A DNA stretch of 64,000 bases from assembly GCF_001006305.1 (NCBI RefSeq), contig NZ_LBHJ01000012.1:819338-883337 (forward strand). The letters run 5' to 3'. A program made the position numbers and the translations under genes. Of this stretch, positions 1 to 8,819 are shown one piece after another. The stretch's first letter is position 1. Each line of letters starts with the position of its first letter. This stretch comes from Silvibacterium bohemicum. Lineage in GTDB: Bacteria; Acidobacteriota; Terriglobia; Terriglobales; Acidobacteriaceae. The notes under the pieces are model-generated. The model ran no database searches. It saw only the letters and a program-made list of their open reading frames with translations, and was not told the DNA's origin.

Positions 1-1
1 T

Positions 2-955
2 GCTCGCCCCGCGGATGAGCTGCGCTTCGATCTCGATATGGATGCGGAGGTATTCTCCAAGGCTCTCGAGAAGCTGGAAGCGCATGGCGGCGTCGTGATC
101 GATTTCGAAGGCACCGTGACGAAGGGTGAGCGCGCCTGGCGCGACCCTTATGCGCGGCAGTGCCAGCACCGGCAGACGCAAATCGAAAAGATGCTGCGCT
201 TCGCCGAGGGCGGACATTGCCGCATGAGCATGCTGGTCGAACACTTCGGCGACGACGAAGATGCAGGCGAGCGCTGCGGACTATGCGATTTCTGCGCTCC
301 CGCCGAGGCCATCGCGCAGGTCTTTCGGCCGCTCGATCATCGCGAGGAAGATACTGTTTTCGCCGTGGTGCGCGCGCTGCGGCCGGTTCAGGGCATGTCA
401 ACTGGCAAGCTGCACAAGCAGCTCTTTCCCAATGAGCAAATGGAACGCGACGAGTTTGAAGCATTGCTGGTCGCGATGGCGCGCGGCGGCTACGCGTCGT
501 TTGAAGACGCCGAGTTCGAGAAGGACGGCCGCACCATCGCCTATCGCAAAGTCAGCTTGACCGACGCCGGGGAGGAGATCGAGAGCAGCACGCGGCTGCG
601 GCTATTTCTCCCCGATGCGGGCGCGGAGAGCAGCGCAAAGGGCCGCTCTCGCGGCAAGGGAGCGCGTTCGACGGAAAGAACGCCCGCTGCGAAAAAGAGT
701 GCTGCGCCCGCCGCTGAAGTCGCATATTCGCCGCAGGAAGCGGAGCTGGATAAAAAGCTGCGCGCGTGGCGGCTCGACGAGGCGAAGAAGAGCGGCTTCC
801 CGGCATTCCGCATCTTCGGCGACAAGACGCTGCGCGGGATCGTGCTGGAACGGCCGCGCACCCTGGAAGACCTGCTGCGCGTGGATGGAATCGGCCCGGA
901 AAAGGCGTCACGCTTTGGAGAAAGCATCTGCGCCCTGTGTTCGGTGAGTGAATAG
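2..955 (+). CDS. recQ: RecQ-family DNA helicase, C-terminal part only
   Basis: The frame is open from the first bases, so the gene starts upstream of the window and the ATP-driven helicase core is not visible. What remains is the RecQ zinc-binding region, with four cysteines in HCRM and RCGLCDFC, then a winged-helix-like middle part. A basic, Ala/Lys-rich linker follows at about 640-720, and the end is an HRDC-type domain with the helix-hairpin run VDGIGPEKASRFGE. RecQ enzymes unwind recombination and fork structures 3' to 5' in the cytoplasm. The family call rests on domain order; the exact subfamily cannot be judged without the N-terminus. Confidence 0.85.
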   Translation, partial: ARPADELRFDLDMDAEVFSKALEKLEAHGGVVIDFEGTVTKGERAWRDPYARQCQHRQTQIEKMLRFAEGGHCRMSMLVEHFGDDEDAGERCGLCDFCAPAEAIAQVFRPLDHREEDTVFAVVRALRPVQGMSTGKLHKQLFPNEQMERDEFEALLVAMARGGYASFEDAEFEKDGRTIAYRKVSLTDAGEEIESSTRLRLFLPDAGAESSAKGRSRGKGARSTERTPAAKKSAAPAAEVAYSPQEAELDKKLRAWRLDEAKKSGFPAFRIFGDKTLRGIVLERPRTLEDLLRVDGIGPEKASRFGESICALCSVSE

Positions 956-1001
956 TCTTTTTATCTCTAGTCTTCCGAGCCATTGATTTCTCGTAGAGGA
1001 T

Positions 1002-1034
1002 TGTCATCCCGACCGAAGTGGAGGGACCTGCAGT
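1002..1034 (+). repeat. dispersed intergenic repeat, copy A
   Basis: The unit begins TGTCATCCCGACCGA and ends GAGGGACCTGCAGT. A second copy lies in inverted orientation at 1196-1236. Repeats of the general form TGTCATCC-CGA-...-GGACCTGC are common between genes in Acidobacteriota and some other phyla (from memory). Their function is unknown. Confidence 0.7.
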
Positions 1035-1195
1035 TTCTTTTCAGTTCGGCGCCATAGCCGAGCCGGATAAATCCACGACGTACTTCTGCGCAGTTTTTTA
1101 TTTTTTAATTCGTTTGATGCGGACACTTATCGTCTCTCCCTTCACGAGGATGCTGTGAAGGATGGAGCACCCGAATGTGTCTTCATCTTCGAGAG

Positions 1196-1236
1196 ACTGC
1201 AGGTCCCTCGGCTCGCGGTGCTCGCTCGGGATGACA
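1196..1236 (-). repeat. dispersed intergenic repeat, copy B (inverted)
   Basis: Read on the minus strand this copy also begins TGTCATCCCGA and ends GAGGGACCTGCAGT. It has about 8 extra bases in the middle relative to copy A. The two copies could pair in RNA read-through between recQ and mutM. Confidence 0.7.
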
Positions 1237-1369
1237 ACTCCAATGTGAGCTAAAGACGATAACTTCCACGCGAGTCCAATTAGGTATCGGGCGCATAGGG
1301 TCTGACTCAGCTATTGCTGGCGCATTCTTGCATCGCGAGAACAGGCCGCTCTCCTTTAAGCTTGCAGGC

Positions 1370-2269
1370 ATGCCGGAGCTGCCGGACATCGCCGCTTATC
1401 TCAGCGCTCTCGAAGCCCGCATCGTCGGGCAGCCTCTGATCCGTATTCGGATTGCCAGTGCCTTTCTGCTCCGCACCGCGCAGCCTCCGGTAGAAAGTGT
1501 CGAAGGTCGCGTGGTGCGCGAGCTGCGCCGCATCGGCAAGCGCATCGCCATCGGCCTCGATGGCGATCTGTGGCTGGTCCTGCACCTCATGATCGCCGGC
1601 CGTTTGCACTGGCGTGCACCGGAGGCAAAGCTGGCCGGCCGACAGAGCCTGGCTGCCTTCGATTTCCCCAACGGGTCGCTGGTGCTTACCGAAGCAGGGA
1701 GCAAGCGTCGCGCCTCGCTGCACATCCTCAGCGGCGAGGACGGCCTGCATTCGATCGATCCCGGAGGGATCGACGTCTTTGCCGCTGATCTCGACGCGTT
1801 TCGCGCTGCTCTGACCGCTGAAAATCGAACGCTCAAGCGGGCATTGACCGATCCTCGCGTGCTGAGCGGGATCGGCAACGCGTACTCGGACGAGATTCTG
1901 CATGCCGCGCAGCTTTCGCCGATCACGCAGACGCACAAGCTGAAACCCGAAGAATGGCGGCGGCTCTACGATGCAACGCGGCAGACGCTCACGCTATGGA
2001 TCGAGCGATTGGAAGCTGAGGCGAAGGCCGGCTTTCCAGAAAAAGTAACGGCCTTTCGCAAGGATATGGCAGTGCATGGGCGGTACGCCGAGCCCTGTCC
2101 ACGATGCGGAGAGAAGATCCAGAGGATTCGCTACGCGGATAATGAAACCAACTATTGCGCCCGCTGTCAGACCGGAGGCAAGGTGCTCGCCGACCGCAGC
2201 CTGTCCCGGCTGCTGGGCGCCGATTGGCCGCGCACGCTGGACGAACTGGAAGCCCTCAAGCGGCGGTGA
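1370..2269 (+). CDS. mutM: formamidopyrimidine-DNA glycosylase
   Basis: Base-excision repair enzyme that removes oxidised purines such as 8-oxoguanine and nicks the abasic site. The start at 1370 is fixed by the family hallmark MPELPD: processing exposes the catalytic Pro2, next to Glu3. The frame stays open 14 codons upstream, but that start would bury the proline. The DNA-contacting run LHLMIAGRL follows at about residue 68. A C-terminal zinc finger CPRC...CARC (about residues 239-265) is intact. The protein has 299 residues, slightly longer than the usual ~270 because of a tail after the zinc finger. MPELPD fits Fpg better than the Nei branch, which starts MPEGPE. Confidence 0.93.
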   Translation: MPELPDIAAYLSALEARIVGQPLIRIRIASAFLLRTAQPPVESVEGRVVRELRRIGKRIAIGLDGDLWLVLHLMIAGRLHWRAPEAKLAGRQSLAAFDFPNGSLVLTEAGSKRRASLHILSGEDGLHSIDPGGIDVFAADLDAFRAALTAENRTLKRALTDPRVLSGIGNAYSDEILHAAQLSPITQTHKLKPEEWRRLYDATRQTLTLWIERLEAEAKAGFPEKVTAFRKDMAVHGRYAEPCPRCGEKIQRIRYADNETNYCARCQTGGKVLADRSLSRLLGADWPRTLDELEALKRR

Positions 2270-2325
2270 GCCTCAGTGTGAAGACCCACCCACAGGAGCT
2301 AGTCTTCCGATCACTCACATAGGCG

Positions 2326-2955
2326 TCACTCTCCGTCGATGACGACAGGTTTGAAGGCGTGTATGGCTTCGTCGTACACAAGAACGTTGCCGGAGCCTAT
2401 TTCGTAGACCCATCCGGAGATGATCAGCTCCCCGCGCGCGATGGCCCCCGCCACGGACGGGTGCGTCTTGGCATGAGTCATCTGCATGAGTACATTCTGC
2501 CTGGTCAGGTTCGTGAGGAAGTCGTCGTGAGTGTCGACTTCGCGGGCGACGCTCATAGCGGCCTCGGCGTTGCGCAGCCAGCGACGCACGGTGGGCATCC
2601 GCTCCAACTGCTCGGGATTGACGAGAGCCTTCATGGCTCCGCAATCGGTGTGGCCGCAGATCACCAGGTGCTGCACCTTCAGGGCGGCAACCGCGTATTC
2701 GAGAACAGCCGAGACGCCGCCTAACATTTCGCCGTAGGTGGGCACCATGTTGCCGATGTTGCGGGTGACGAAGATCTCCCCCGGATCGGACTGTGTGATC
2801 ATGCCGGGATCGATGCGCGAATCGGCGCAGGCCACGATCAGGGTGTGCGGCCTCTGCGGCTCGGACTCGGCCTTGATATACGCATCCCTGCGTTCCGGAT
2901 AGACCTCGGTGCGGAAGCGCCGAATTCCCTCGATGAGCCGCTGACGAACATCCAT
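2326..2955 (-). CDS. beta-class carbonic anhydrase
   Basis: Zinc enzyme interconverting CO2 and bicarbonate in the cytoplasm. The beta-class zinc site is visible: Cys43 and Asp45 in ACADSR, and His102/Cys105 in CGHTDCG. Its 209 residues are normal for the family. The start at 2955 has a purine-rich GGAGGAG about 8 bases upstream; the open frame extends further to 3234 but would run through the divergent regulator gene. It is transcribed away from the TetR gene, so the two share an intergenic promoter region. No physiological link to the TetR module is evident beyond adjacency. Confidence 0.93.
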   Translation of the reverse strand: MDVRQRLIEGIRRFRTEVYPERRDAYIKAESEPQRPHTLIVACADSRIDPGMITQSDPGEIFVTRNIGNMVPTYGEMLGGVSAVLEYAVAALKVQHLVICGHTDCGAMKALVNPEQLERMPTVRRWLRNAEAAMSVAREVDTHDDFLTNLTRQNVLMQMTHAKTHPSVAGAIARGELIISGWVYEIGSGNVLVYDEAIHAFKPVVIDGE

Positions 2956-3097
2956 GCTTCGTTCTCCTCCGGATATCGTATCGTGGGCTAGTTCCCGGTA
3001 GTTGAGGGATGGGTCGCGCATGGCTGGATCGAAGCGCCGTTTCTCGCACCAGCTCGACGCAGAATCGTTGAGCCTATACTCAAAAATAGGAGATTGC

Positions 3098-3670
3098 TTG
3101 GCCAGGCTCAGGAGCGAAGACAAGCGCAATGCGATTCTGCTGGCGGCAACGCAGATATTTGCCGAGCGCGGATTGAGCGCGCCAACTGCGGCCATCAGCA
3201 ACGTGGCGGGGGTAGCGGAGGGAACGCTCTTCACCTACTTCAAGACCAAAGATGATCTCCTGAACGCGCTGTATTGCGAACTCAAGACCAGCCTCGCTCA
3301 GGCCCTGATGTCCGGCTTTCCGCGCCGTTCGAGCGTGCGTCATCGCCTGCAGCATGTGTGGGACCAGTACATTGAATGGGGAATCGCCAACCCGGCGGAG
3401 CAGAGGGCTCTGAAGCAGATTGAAGTCTGGGGCGGCCTGGCCGAGGAATCAAAGAGAGCCGGTTTGGCGCCCTTCGAGGAAATCCAGACGATGGCAGAAG
3501 ATGCCGTCGCGCAGCGCGTCATCAAGGATCTGCCCCAGAGCTTTATCGCCGCGACGATAAGCGCGTTGGCGGAGACGGCAATTGATTTCGCGCGCAACGA
3601 TCCCGCGAAGGCGGAGCAGTATCGCTCCTCGGGATTCGAGATACTGTGGGCAGGTATTGCTCACCCATAG
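3098..3670 (+). CDS. TetR/AcrR-family transcriptional regulator
   Basis: The N-terminal helix-turn-helix is typical: KRNAILLAATQIFAERG, then AAISNVAGVAEGTLFTYFKTKDDLL. The rest is an all-helical ligand-binding domain without recognisable specificity. I chose the TTG at 3098 because an AGGAG sits 5 bases before it and the protein then begins about ten residues before the DNA-binding domain, as usual. In-frame ATGs at 3002 and 3020 are alternatives. The pseudopalindrome TTGAG/CTCAA at 3068-3083 overlaps a TATACT box and could be its operator. It precedes a ring-cleaving dioxygenase and an esterase by 83 bp, so it probably controls them and responds to an aromatic or quinone compound; the ligand is inference. 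Confidence 0.85.
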   Translation: MARLRSEDKRNAILLAATQIFAERGLSAPTAAISNVAGVAEGTLFTYFKTKDDLLNALYCELKTSLAQALMSGFPRRSSVRHRLQHVWDQYIEWGIANPAEQRALKQIEVWGGLAEESKRAGLAPFEEIQTMAEDAVAQRVIKDLPQSFIAATISALAETAIDFARNDPAKAEQYRSSGFEILWAGIAHP

Positions 3671-3753
3671 GGAGCAAATGCAGAAAACGGCAGGTCCGCC
3701 TGCAGGTGAATCGTTTCTTCAAAAAAAGAATCTTAGTCGTCAAAGGACCGAAT

Positions 3754-4737
3754 ATGCCAAGCCCTATTGTGGGACTTCATCACGTAACTGCCATCGCCTC
3801 TGACCCTCAACAAAATCTGGATTTCTATACCGAGGTGCTGGGTCTTCGCTTCGTCAAGCGCACCGTCAACTTCGACGACCCCGGTACTTACCACTTTTAC
3901 TTTGGAGACGACGCGGGTTCTCCGGGAACCATCCTCACCTTCTTTCCCTGGCCGCACGCATCGCGTGGTCTGGCCGGCGTGGGCGAGGTAACCAGAACCG
4001 CCTTCAGTGTGCCCTCTTCTTCGCTTGACTACTGGATCCAGCGGCTCAGCGATCAGAAGATCCTGGTGGAGCGAAGCGGCCAGCGCTTCGAAGAGCAGGT
4101 GCTGACCTTCCCCGACCCCGACGGTATGAAGCTTGAGATCGTGGCTCATGCCGACGCGGGTCCGGTGAAAGCTCCGCGCTTCGCCTCGGTTCCGCCGGAG
4201 CATGCGATTCGCGGCTTCTTCGGTGTCACGCTCTATGAGCGCGACGCGACAGCAACCACGGCAATTCTGAACGTGATGGGATTTCATAAGGTCGACGAAC
4301 AGGGCAACCGCCTGCGCTTTGCCGCGGAGGGAAATGCACTCGGAAACCACATCGACCTGTACATCGATCCAAGCGCAGCCTACGGCCGTGTAGGCGCCGG
4401 GTCCGTGCATCACATCGCGTTTCGCGCCAAGGACGATACCGCGCAGCAGGAATGGCGGGAGGAGATCGCGAAGCATCTCGATGTCACGCCGGTGCTCGAC
4501 CGCACCTATTTCCACTCCATCTATTTCCGCGAACCGGGAGGCGTGCTGTTCGAGTTGGCAACCGATCCGCCCGGATTCGCCTTGGACGAGCCGATTGAAT
4601 CTCTGGGCGAGGAGCTGCGGATTCCAGAGTGGCTGGAGCCCAGGCGTGCGCTGATCGAGAAGCGTCTCACTCCGCTTACGCTGCACAAGGATCTGCCGCC
4701 GTTCGAGGCCAAAACCGAGCAGGGAACAGCGGTATGA
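3754..4737 (+). CDS. VOC-family ring-cleaving dioxygenase (MhqO/LinE-like)
   Basis: Two-domain vicinal-oxygen-chelate protein of 327 residues. The first half starts MPSPIVGLHHVTAIA; the second half carries VHHIAF and LFELATD, giving the His-His-Glu metal ligands expected of extradiol (hydroquinone-cleaving) dioxygenases. The closest remembered relatives are MhqO/MhqA of Bacillus and LinE/PcpA-type hydroquinone dioxygenases. The start at 3754 has AAAGGA upstream and matches the conserved N-terminus; a 36-codon upstream extension is unlikely. The stop overlaps the next start (ATGA at 4734-4737), so dioxygenase and esterase are translationally coupled, as the same two activities are in Bacillus mhq operons. 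Confidence 0.88.
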   Translation: MPSPIVGLHHVTAIASDPQQNLDFYTEVLGLRFVKRTVNFDDPGTYHFYFGDDAGSPGTILTFFPWPHASRGLAGVGEVTRTAFSVPSSSLDYWIQRLSDQKILVERSGQRFEEQVLTFPDPDGMKLEIVAHADAGPVKAPRFASVPPEHAIRGFFGVTLYERDATATTAILNVMGFHKVDEQGNRLRFAAEGNALGNHIDLYIDPSAAYGRVGAGSVHHIAFRAKDDTAQQEWREEIAKHLDVTPVLDRTYFHSIYFREPGGVLFELATDPPGFALDEPIESLGEELRIPEWLEPRRALIEKRLTPLTLHKDLPPFEAKTEQGTAV

Positions 4738-5375
4738 CCAGCGATCCTCATCGGGATGGGCCGCTTCAGCACTTTGGAGCGCCCCTCGAAGAAGCTGCGG
4801 GAGCGGTGATTCTGTTGCATGGGCGCGGCGGGTCGGCCGGCGATATTCTGTCGCTGGCCCAGGCGTTCTATCTGCCGAAGCTGGCCTATCTCGCACCGGA
4901 AGCTGCCGGTAATACCTGGTATCCGTACTCGTTTCTCGCGCCCATCGAGCAGAATGAGCCCTGGCTTTCATCAGCCTTGCGGCGGGTGGCGACCACGGTG
5001 CAGTCGGCGCTCGATGCCGGTATTCCCGCAGAACGCATCGCCATCGGCGGCTTCTCGCAGGGCGCATGCCTGTCTACGGAGTTTGTGGCCCGTCATCCGC
5101 GGCGCTATGCCGGTCTGCTTGCCTTTACCGGCGGGCTCATCGGTCCCCCGGGCAGCGATTTAACCCACACCGGCGATCTGGCTGGCATGCCGGCCTTCTT
5201 CGGCTCTGGCGATCCCGACCCGCACGTTCCCTGGCAGCGCGTGGAGCAGTCGGCATCGGTCTTGCGCGGAATGGGCGCGAAGGCGACGGCACGGCGCTAC
5301 GAAGGCCGCCCGCACACCATCACGCCCGAAGAGTTGGACTTCGCCAAGCGGCTAATCGACGAGGCGTTCGCCTAG
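4734..5375 (+). CDS. alpha/beta-hydrolase, carboxylesterase/phospholipase family (MhqD-like)
   Basis: A 213-residue serine hydrolase. The oxyanion-hole run LLHGRGG lies near residue 28, the nucleophile Ser108 is in GGFSQGA, an acid is in GSGDPD near 160, and the catalytic His194 is in GRPHTI. Length and motifs match the small carboxylesterase family that includes B. subtilis MhqD, a partner of the ring-cleaving dioxygenase MhqO in quinone resistance. Its start is embedded in the stop of the dioxygenase. The substrate is not predictable; hydrolysis of a ring-cleavage or quinone-conjugate product is inference from context. Confidence 0.87.
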   Translation: MTSDPHRDGPLQHFGAPLEEAAGAVILLHGRGGSAGDILSLAQAFYLPKLAYLAPEAAGNTWYPYSFLAPIEQNEPWLSSALRRVATTVQSALDAGIPAERIAIGGFSQGACLSTEFVARHPRRYAGLLAFTGGLIGPPGSDLTHTGDLAGMPAFFGSGDPDPHVPWQRVEQSASVLRGMGAKATARRYEGRPHTITPEELDFAKRLIDEAFA

Positions 5376-5389
5376 TATCCTCATTCGAG

Positions 5390-6409
5390 ATGCATTTTCT
5401 CGAACACGTTCCGCTAGCTCCGCACACCACCTTCAAGATCGGCGGCCCGGCGCGGTGGTTTGCCGAAGCCGCCAGCGAAGAAGAGATGCTCGAAGGCGTC
5501 CACTTCGCCCGCTCGCGCCATCTGCCGCTCTTCATCCTCGGAGGAGGCAGCAATCTACTCGTCTCCGGCGAAGGCTTCCCCGGTCTCGTTCTCCACGTCG
5601 CGAATCGGGGAATCGAGCAGCAGGAAGATACCTTCCGCGTGGCTGCCGGGGAAGACTGGGACCATTTTGTCTCCTACGCGGTCGAGCGGAACTACTCCGG
5701 CATCGAATGCCTGGCCGGCATTCCCGGCACCGTAGGTGGAACGCCCGTTCAGAATGTAGGCGCCTATGGGCAGGAGGTCTCCGAGACCATCTTCAACGTG
5801 CGCGTTCTCAATCTGAACACGCTTGGTTTCGAAGATCTGCAATCCGCGGCCTGCGGCTTCGCCTATCGCCAGAGCATCTTCAACACGACCGAGCGTGGCC
5901 GCTATCTTGTAACGCGTGTCGATTACAAGATAGCGAGGAATGGCGAGCCCCGCATTGCCTATGCGGATTTGAAAAAGCACTTCGGCGAGAATGCAGCTCC
6001 CACGCTCGCCGAGGTCAGTACAGCGGTACGATCGATCCGCCACCAAAAGGGCATGCTGATTATGCCTGACGATCCGGACTGCCGCAGCGCGGGAAGCTTC
6101 TTCAAAAATCCCATCATCTCCGCGGAGCACTACGCCCGCATCGCTGGGCGATATGAAAAGGAAATCCCGCGCTATCCCGCTCCCAGTGGACAGGTCAAGC
6201 TTCCCGCTGCATGGTTGCTTGAGCAGGCAGGATTTCACAAAGGCTACACGCTGGGAGAGGCCGGCATCTCCAGCCGCCATACGCTGGCTCTAATCAACCG
6301 AGGCCACGCCGAAGCCGACGACATCCTTGCTTTGCGCGATCGGATTATTGCCGAGGTACAGAACAGGTTTCAGATCCGGCTCGAGCCTGAGCCGGTTTAC
6401 GTCAGTTAA
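5390..6409 (+). CDS. murB: UDP-N-acetylenolpyruvoylglucosamine reductase
   Basis: FAD enzyme that reduces UDP-GlcNAc-enolpyruvate to UDP-MurNAc, an early cytoplasmic step of peptidoglycan synthesis. The FAD-binding run LGGGSNLLVS is near residue 45, then GIECLAGIPGTVGG and QNVGAYGQE. The catalytic-serine segment SAGSFFKNP is near residue 234 and a C-terminal PAAWLLEQAG block follows. The 339 residues fit the family. The start at 5390 gives the conserved HTTFKIGGPA N-terminus and lies 14 bp after the esterase stop. It may be co-transcribed with the detoxification pair but has no functional tie to it. The gene converges on the phospholipase C gene. Confidence 0.95.
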   Translation: MHFLEHVPLAPHTTFKIGGPARWFAEAASEEEMLEGVHFARSRHLPLFILGGGSNLLVSGEGFPGLVLHVANRGIEQQEDTFRVAAGEDWDHFVSYAVERNYSGIECLAGIPGTVGGTPVQNVGAYGQEVSETIFNVRVLNLNTLGFEDLQSAACGFAYRQSIFNTTERGRYLVTRVDYKIARNGEPRIAYADLKKHFGENAAPTLAEVSTAVRSIRHQKGMLIMPDDPDCRSAGSFFKNPIISAEHYARIAGRYEKEIPRYPAPSGQVKLPAAWLLEQAGFHKGYTLGEAGISSRHTLALINRGHAEADDILALRDRIIAEVQNRFQIRLEPEPVYVS

Positions 6410-6417
6410 GAAAAAAA

Positions 6418-6443
6418 TCCCGGCCCTCCTGCAAGGGCCGGGA
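6418..6443 (-). terminator. intrinsic terminator of the phospholipase C gene
   Basis: Perfect 10-bp stem (TCCCGGCCCT / AGGGCCGGGA) with a 6-base loop. On the minus strand it is followed by seven T residues, so it mainly terminates the leftward phospholipase transcript. On the plus strand there is no T-tract, so it may act only as an end hairpin for murB. Confidence 0.85.
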
Positions 6444-6467
6444 ATAAGGTTTGAAAGGCGATCGATC

Positions 6468-8555
6468 TTACGCAGTGGCGATCGCGGGATCGGTGATGCT
6501 GTCTTTGCCGGTCTCGACATGGCCTGCGAGCTGCTGCGAGAAGCTGCTGTCGGAACTCACCGTGATGGTGAAGTCGTACCAGCCGTGGCTATCGGTCAGC
6601 GTCCATGTTTCGACGAATGTCTGGCCGGGAGCAAGCGTGCGGGTGATCTTGTCGCCGTAGTACGCGTCGGCGACGGTAATGGTCGTCCTGCTGGTGCTGG
6701 CATTGACGGCTTCGAGCGTGATGCCGCCGCCCCGGGTGTCATATTTCACCTCGGTGACGAGGTTGGCTTTCCCCTCCCCAGCCAGGCTTCCCTTATAAGC
6801 GCGGAAGAAACCATTCGGTCCATAAACCGAAAGGTCGTAAGTGCTGCCGCTCGTGCCGGCGAAACTATCGGAGACCTGCTCGCCGGCGCCTACCGTGTAG
6901 ATCCACGGTCCGGTTGCGCCTTCTTCCGCTCGTACCTGCAGAACTGCAGCCGAACGGCCTGCATTCGCGAAGTTGATCGCGAACTTGCCGCTCGCGAAGT
7001 TGGGCTCGCCGACGACATAAAGCTCATACGGCACCGCGCGTGCAGGACGCGTGCCCGGCTCCTGTACTGGAAGCGCCTGATTGGCCGGTGGAACCGGAAC
7101 ATAATCGTCATGGCGCTGGTTATCCGGTGGAATGTAGGAGGTGGTGCTGGGCAGGGGCACAGTTGCGTCGTTGGGACTCGCGAAATTAAATGCCGAGGTC
7201 AGGTCTCCGCTGACCGCGCGACGCCACGCCGTGATGTTCGGTTCCTTCAAGCCGCCGTACTCCGCGCCGAAGCGTTGCTGGATGAAGCGGATCAGTGAGG
7301 TGTGGTCGAAGACCTCCGAATTCACCCATCCGCCCTTGCTCCACGGCGAGATCACAACCATCGGAACCCGCACTCCCATGCCGTAAGGACCGGCCGCGTA
7401 CTCGGAACTGCCGGGGAAGATCTCATTGGTCGTGTCTACCGTGGAGATGCCCTGCGCCCGTGTCTGCGGAGGAGTCAACGGAACCATGTGATCGAAGAAG
7501 CCATCGTTCTCGTCGTAGGTGAGGAAGAAGGCGGTCTTGCTCCATACTTCGGGGTTCGCGGTCAGTGCGTCGAGAATCTGCGAGACATACCATGCGCCGT
7601 AGTTTGCCGGCCAGTTGGGATGTTCGGTGTAAGCTTCCGGAGCTACGATCCATGAAACCTGCGGAAGCTTGTTCGCCGCCACATCGGCGCGGAACTGGTC
7701 GAAGAGCGTACCGCTCGCAGAAATATCGGTGCCGACTTTGGCGCCGTCGGCCAGCGGGCTGCCGGCAGGCGCGTTCTGATACTGGTGGAAGTACAGCAGG
7801 GAGTTGTCGCCGTAGTTGCCGATGTAGGCGTCATCGGTCCAGCCCCAGAACTGGCTGGCATTGAGACCAAGCCCGATGTCCTGGTAGATCTTCCACGACA
7901 CGCCTGCGCTCTGCAGTACTTCGGGGAAGGTTGACCAGCCATAGCCGGCTTCGGCGTTGTCGATAACCGGACCGCCGCCGCTGCCGTCGTTACCCACCCA
8001 GCCCGTCCACATGTAATAGCGGTTAGGATCGGTCGGGCCAAGCAGCGAGCAGTGGTAAGCATCGCAGATAGTGAAGGCATCGGCCAGCGCGTAGTGGAAG
8101 GGGATATCGCTGCGCACCAGGTGCGCCATCGAAGTCGTCCCCTTGTTCGGAACCCACTGATCGCAGCTGCCCTGGTTCCAGGCATCATGCGTCGTCGTCC
8201 AGTCGTGCGGCAGATCCTGAATGAACTGCAGGCCGAGGTTCGGCGCGCCGGGATGGAAGGGCAGCAGCGTCTCTCCATTCACGTCCGCAGTAGTTGGCTG
8301 ATAGAAGATCGACTTGCCGGAAGGCAGCAGCACCGCCCGCGGATCGCCGTAGCCGCGCACGCCGCGCAGCGTTCCAAAATAGTGATCGAACGATCGGTTT
8401 TCCTGCATCATGACCACGATGTGTTCGACGTCGGCGATAGTTCCGGTGCGGTGATTGGCGGGGATGGAAAGGGCTTTCGCGATGCTGGCGGGAAAGGCAG
8501 CGCTCGCTGCGCCAGTAGCTAAAAGTTGAAGGAATGTACGGCGATCTGTACTCAT
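6468..8555 (-). CDS. phosphocholine-specific phospholipase C family protein, Tat-exported
   Basis: A 695-residue secreted phosphoesterase of the alkaline-phosphatase-like PLC/acid phosphatase family. The N-terminus DRRTFLQLLATGAAS is a twin-arginine signal, so the enzyme is exported folded. The catalytic start of the fold is VVMMQENRSFDHYFG (about residues 48-62); DENDGFFDHMVP near 370 supplies further metal ligands. The C-terminal ~200 residues are two beta domains as in non-haemolytic PLCs (DUF756 type). GGAG lies upstream of the ATG. It would hydrolyse phospholipid head groups outside the membrane, perhaps for phosphate scavenging. The exact substrate (phosphatidylcholine or another lipid) cannot be told from motifs. 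Confidence 0.9.
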   Translation of the reverse strand: MSTDRRTFLQLLATGAASAAFPASIAKALSIPANHRTGTIADVEHIVVMMQENRSFDHYFGTLRGVRGYGDPRAVLLPSGKSIFYQPTTADVNGETLLPFHPGAPNLGLQFIQDLPHDWTTTHDAWNQGSCDQWVPNKGTTSMAHLVRSDIPFHYALADAFTICDAYHCSLLGPTDPNRYYMWTGWVGNDGSGGGPVIDNAEAGYGWSTFPEVLQSAGVSWKIYQDIGLGLNASQFWGWTDDAYIGNYGDNSLLYFHQYQNAPAGSPLADGAKVGTDISASGTLFDQFRADVAANKLPQVSWIVAPEAYTEHPNWPANYGAWYVSQILDALTANPEVWSKTAFFLTYDENDGFFDHMVPLTPPQTRAQGISTVDTTNEIFPGSSEYAAGPYGMGVRVPMVVISPWSKGGWVNSEVFDHTSLIRFIQQRFGAEYGGLKEPNITAWRRAVSGDLTSAFNFASPNDATVPLPSTTSYIPPDNQRHDDYVPVPPANQALPVQEPGTRPARAVPYELYVVGEPNFASGKFAINFANAGRSAAVLQVRAEEGATGPWIYTVGAGEQVSDSFAGTSGSTYDLSVYGPNGFFRAYKGSLAGEGKANLVTEVKYDTRGGGITLEAVNASTSRTTITVADAYYGDKITRTLAPGQTFVETWTLTDSHGWYDFTITVSSDSSFSQQLAGHVETGKDSITDPAIATA

Positions 8556-8819
8556 GGGGGCTCCTCACAGGGAAAATTAGTGCAGCCTAAGCTCGCCCGC
8601 AAAACTAACGATCGGTTGTTGCGGTTGCATGACAGCCGCGTTGTAATTCGAGAAACCTGCAAAGATGAGGTATTCGGGTCAGAGCATTCATGGTGCCGTA
8701 ACTATCCATGCCGCTGGAAAGGTATTTGCCAGTAGTTTCCGAAGTAGTCTGTGAGGAAGCTAGCGAAAGGCAATTCTGAAGACTACTTTGAGACTACTTT
8801 CGCACTTAAGACGATCTCT

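Larger units (their letters stand above)
956..1369. other. intergenic region with an inverted pair of dispersed repeats
   Basis: This 414-bp gap holds no convincing gene; a 68-codon minus-strand frame here is a shadow. Its main content is the inverted repeat pair listed separately at 1002 and 1196. Between them lies an AT-rich patch at about 1090-1110, unlike the GC-rich surroundings. Confidence 0.6.

Noticed and set aside
3733..5067. 444-codon minus-strand open frame
   Set aside because: Antisense to the dioxygenase and esterase genes, both with clear catalytic motifs.
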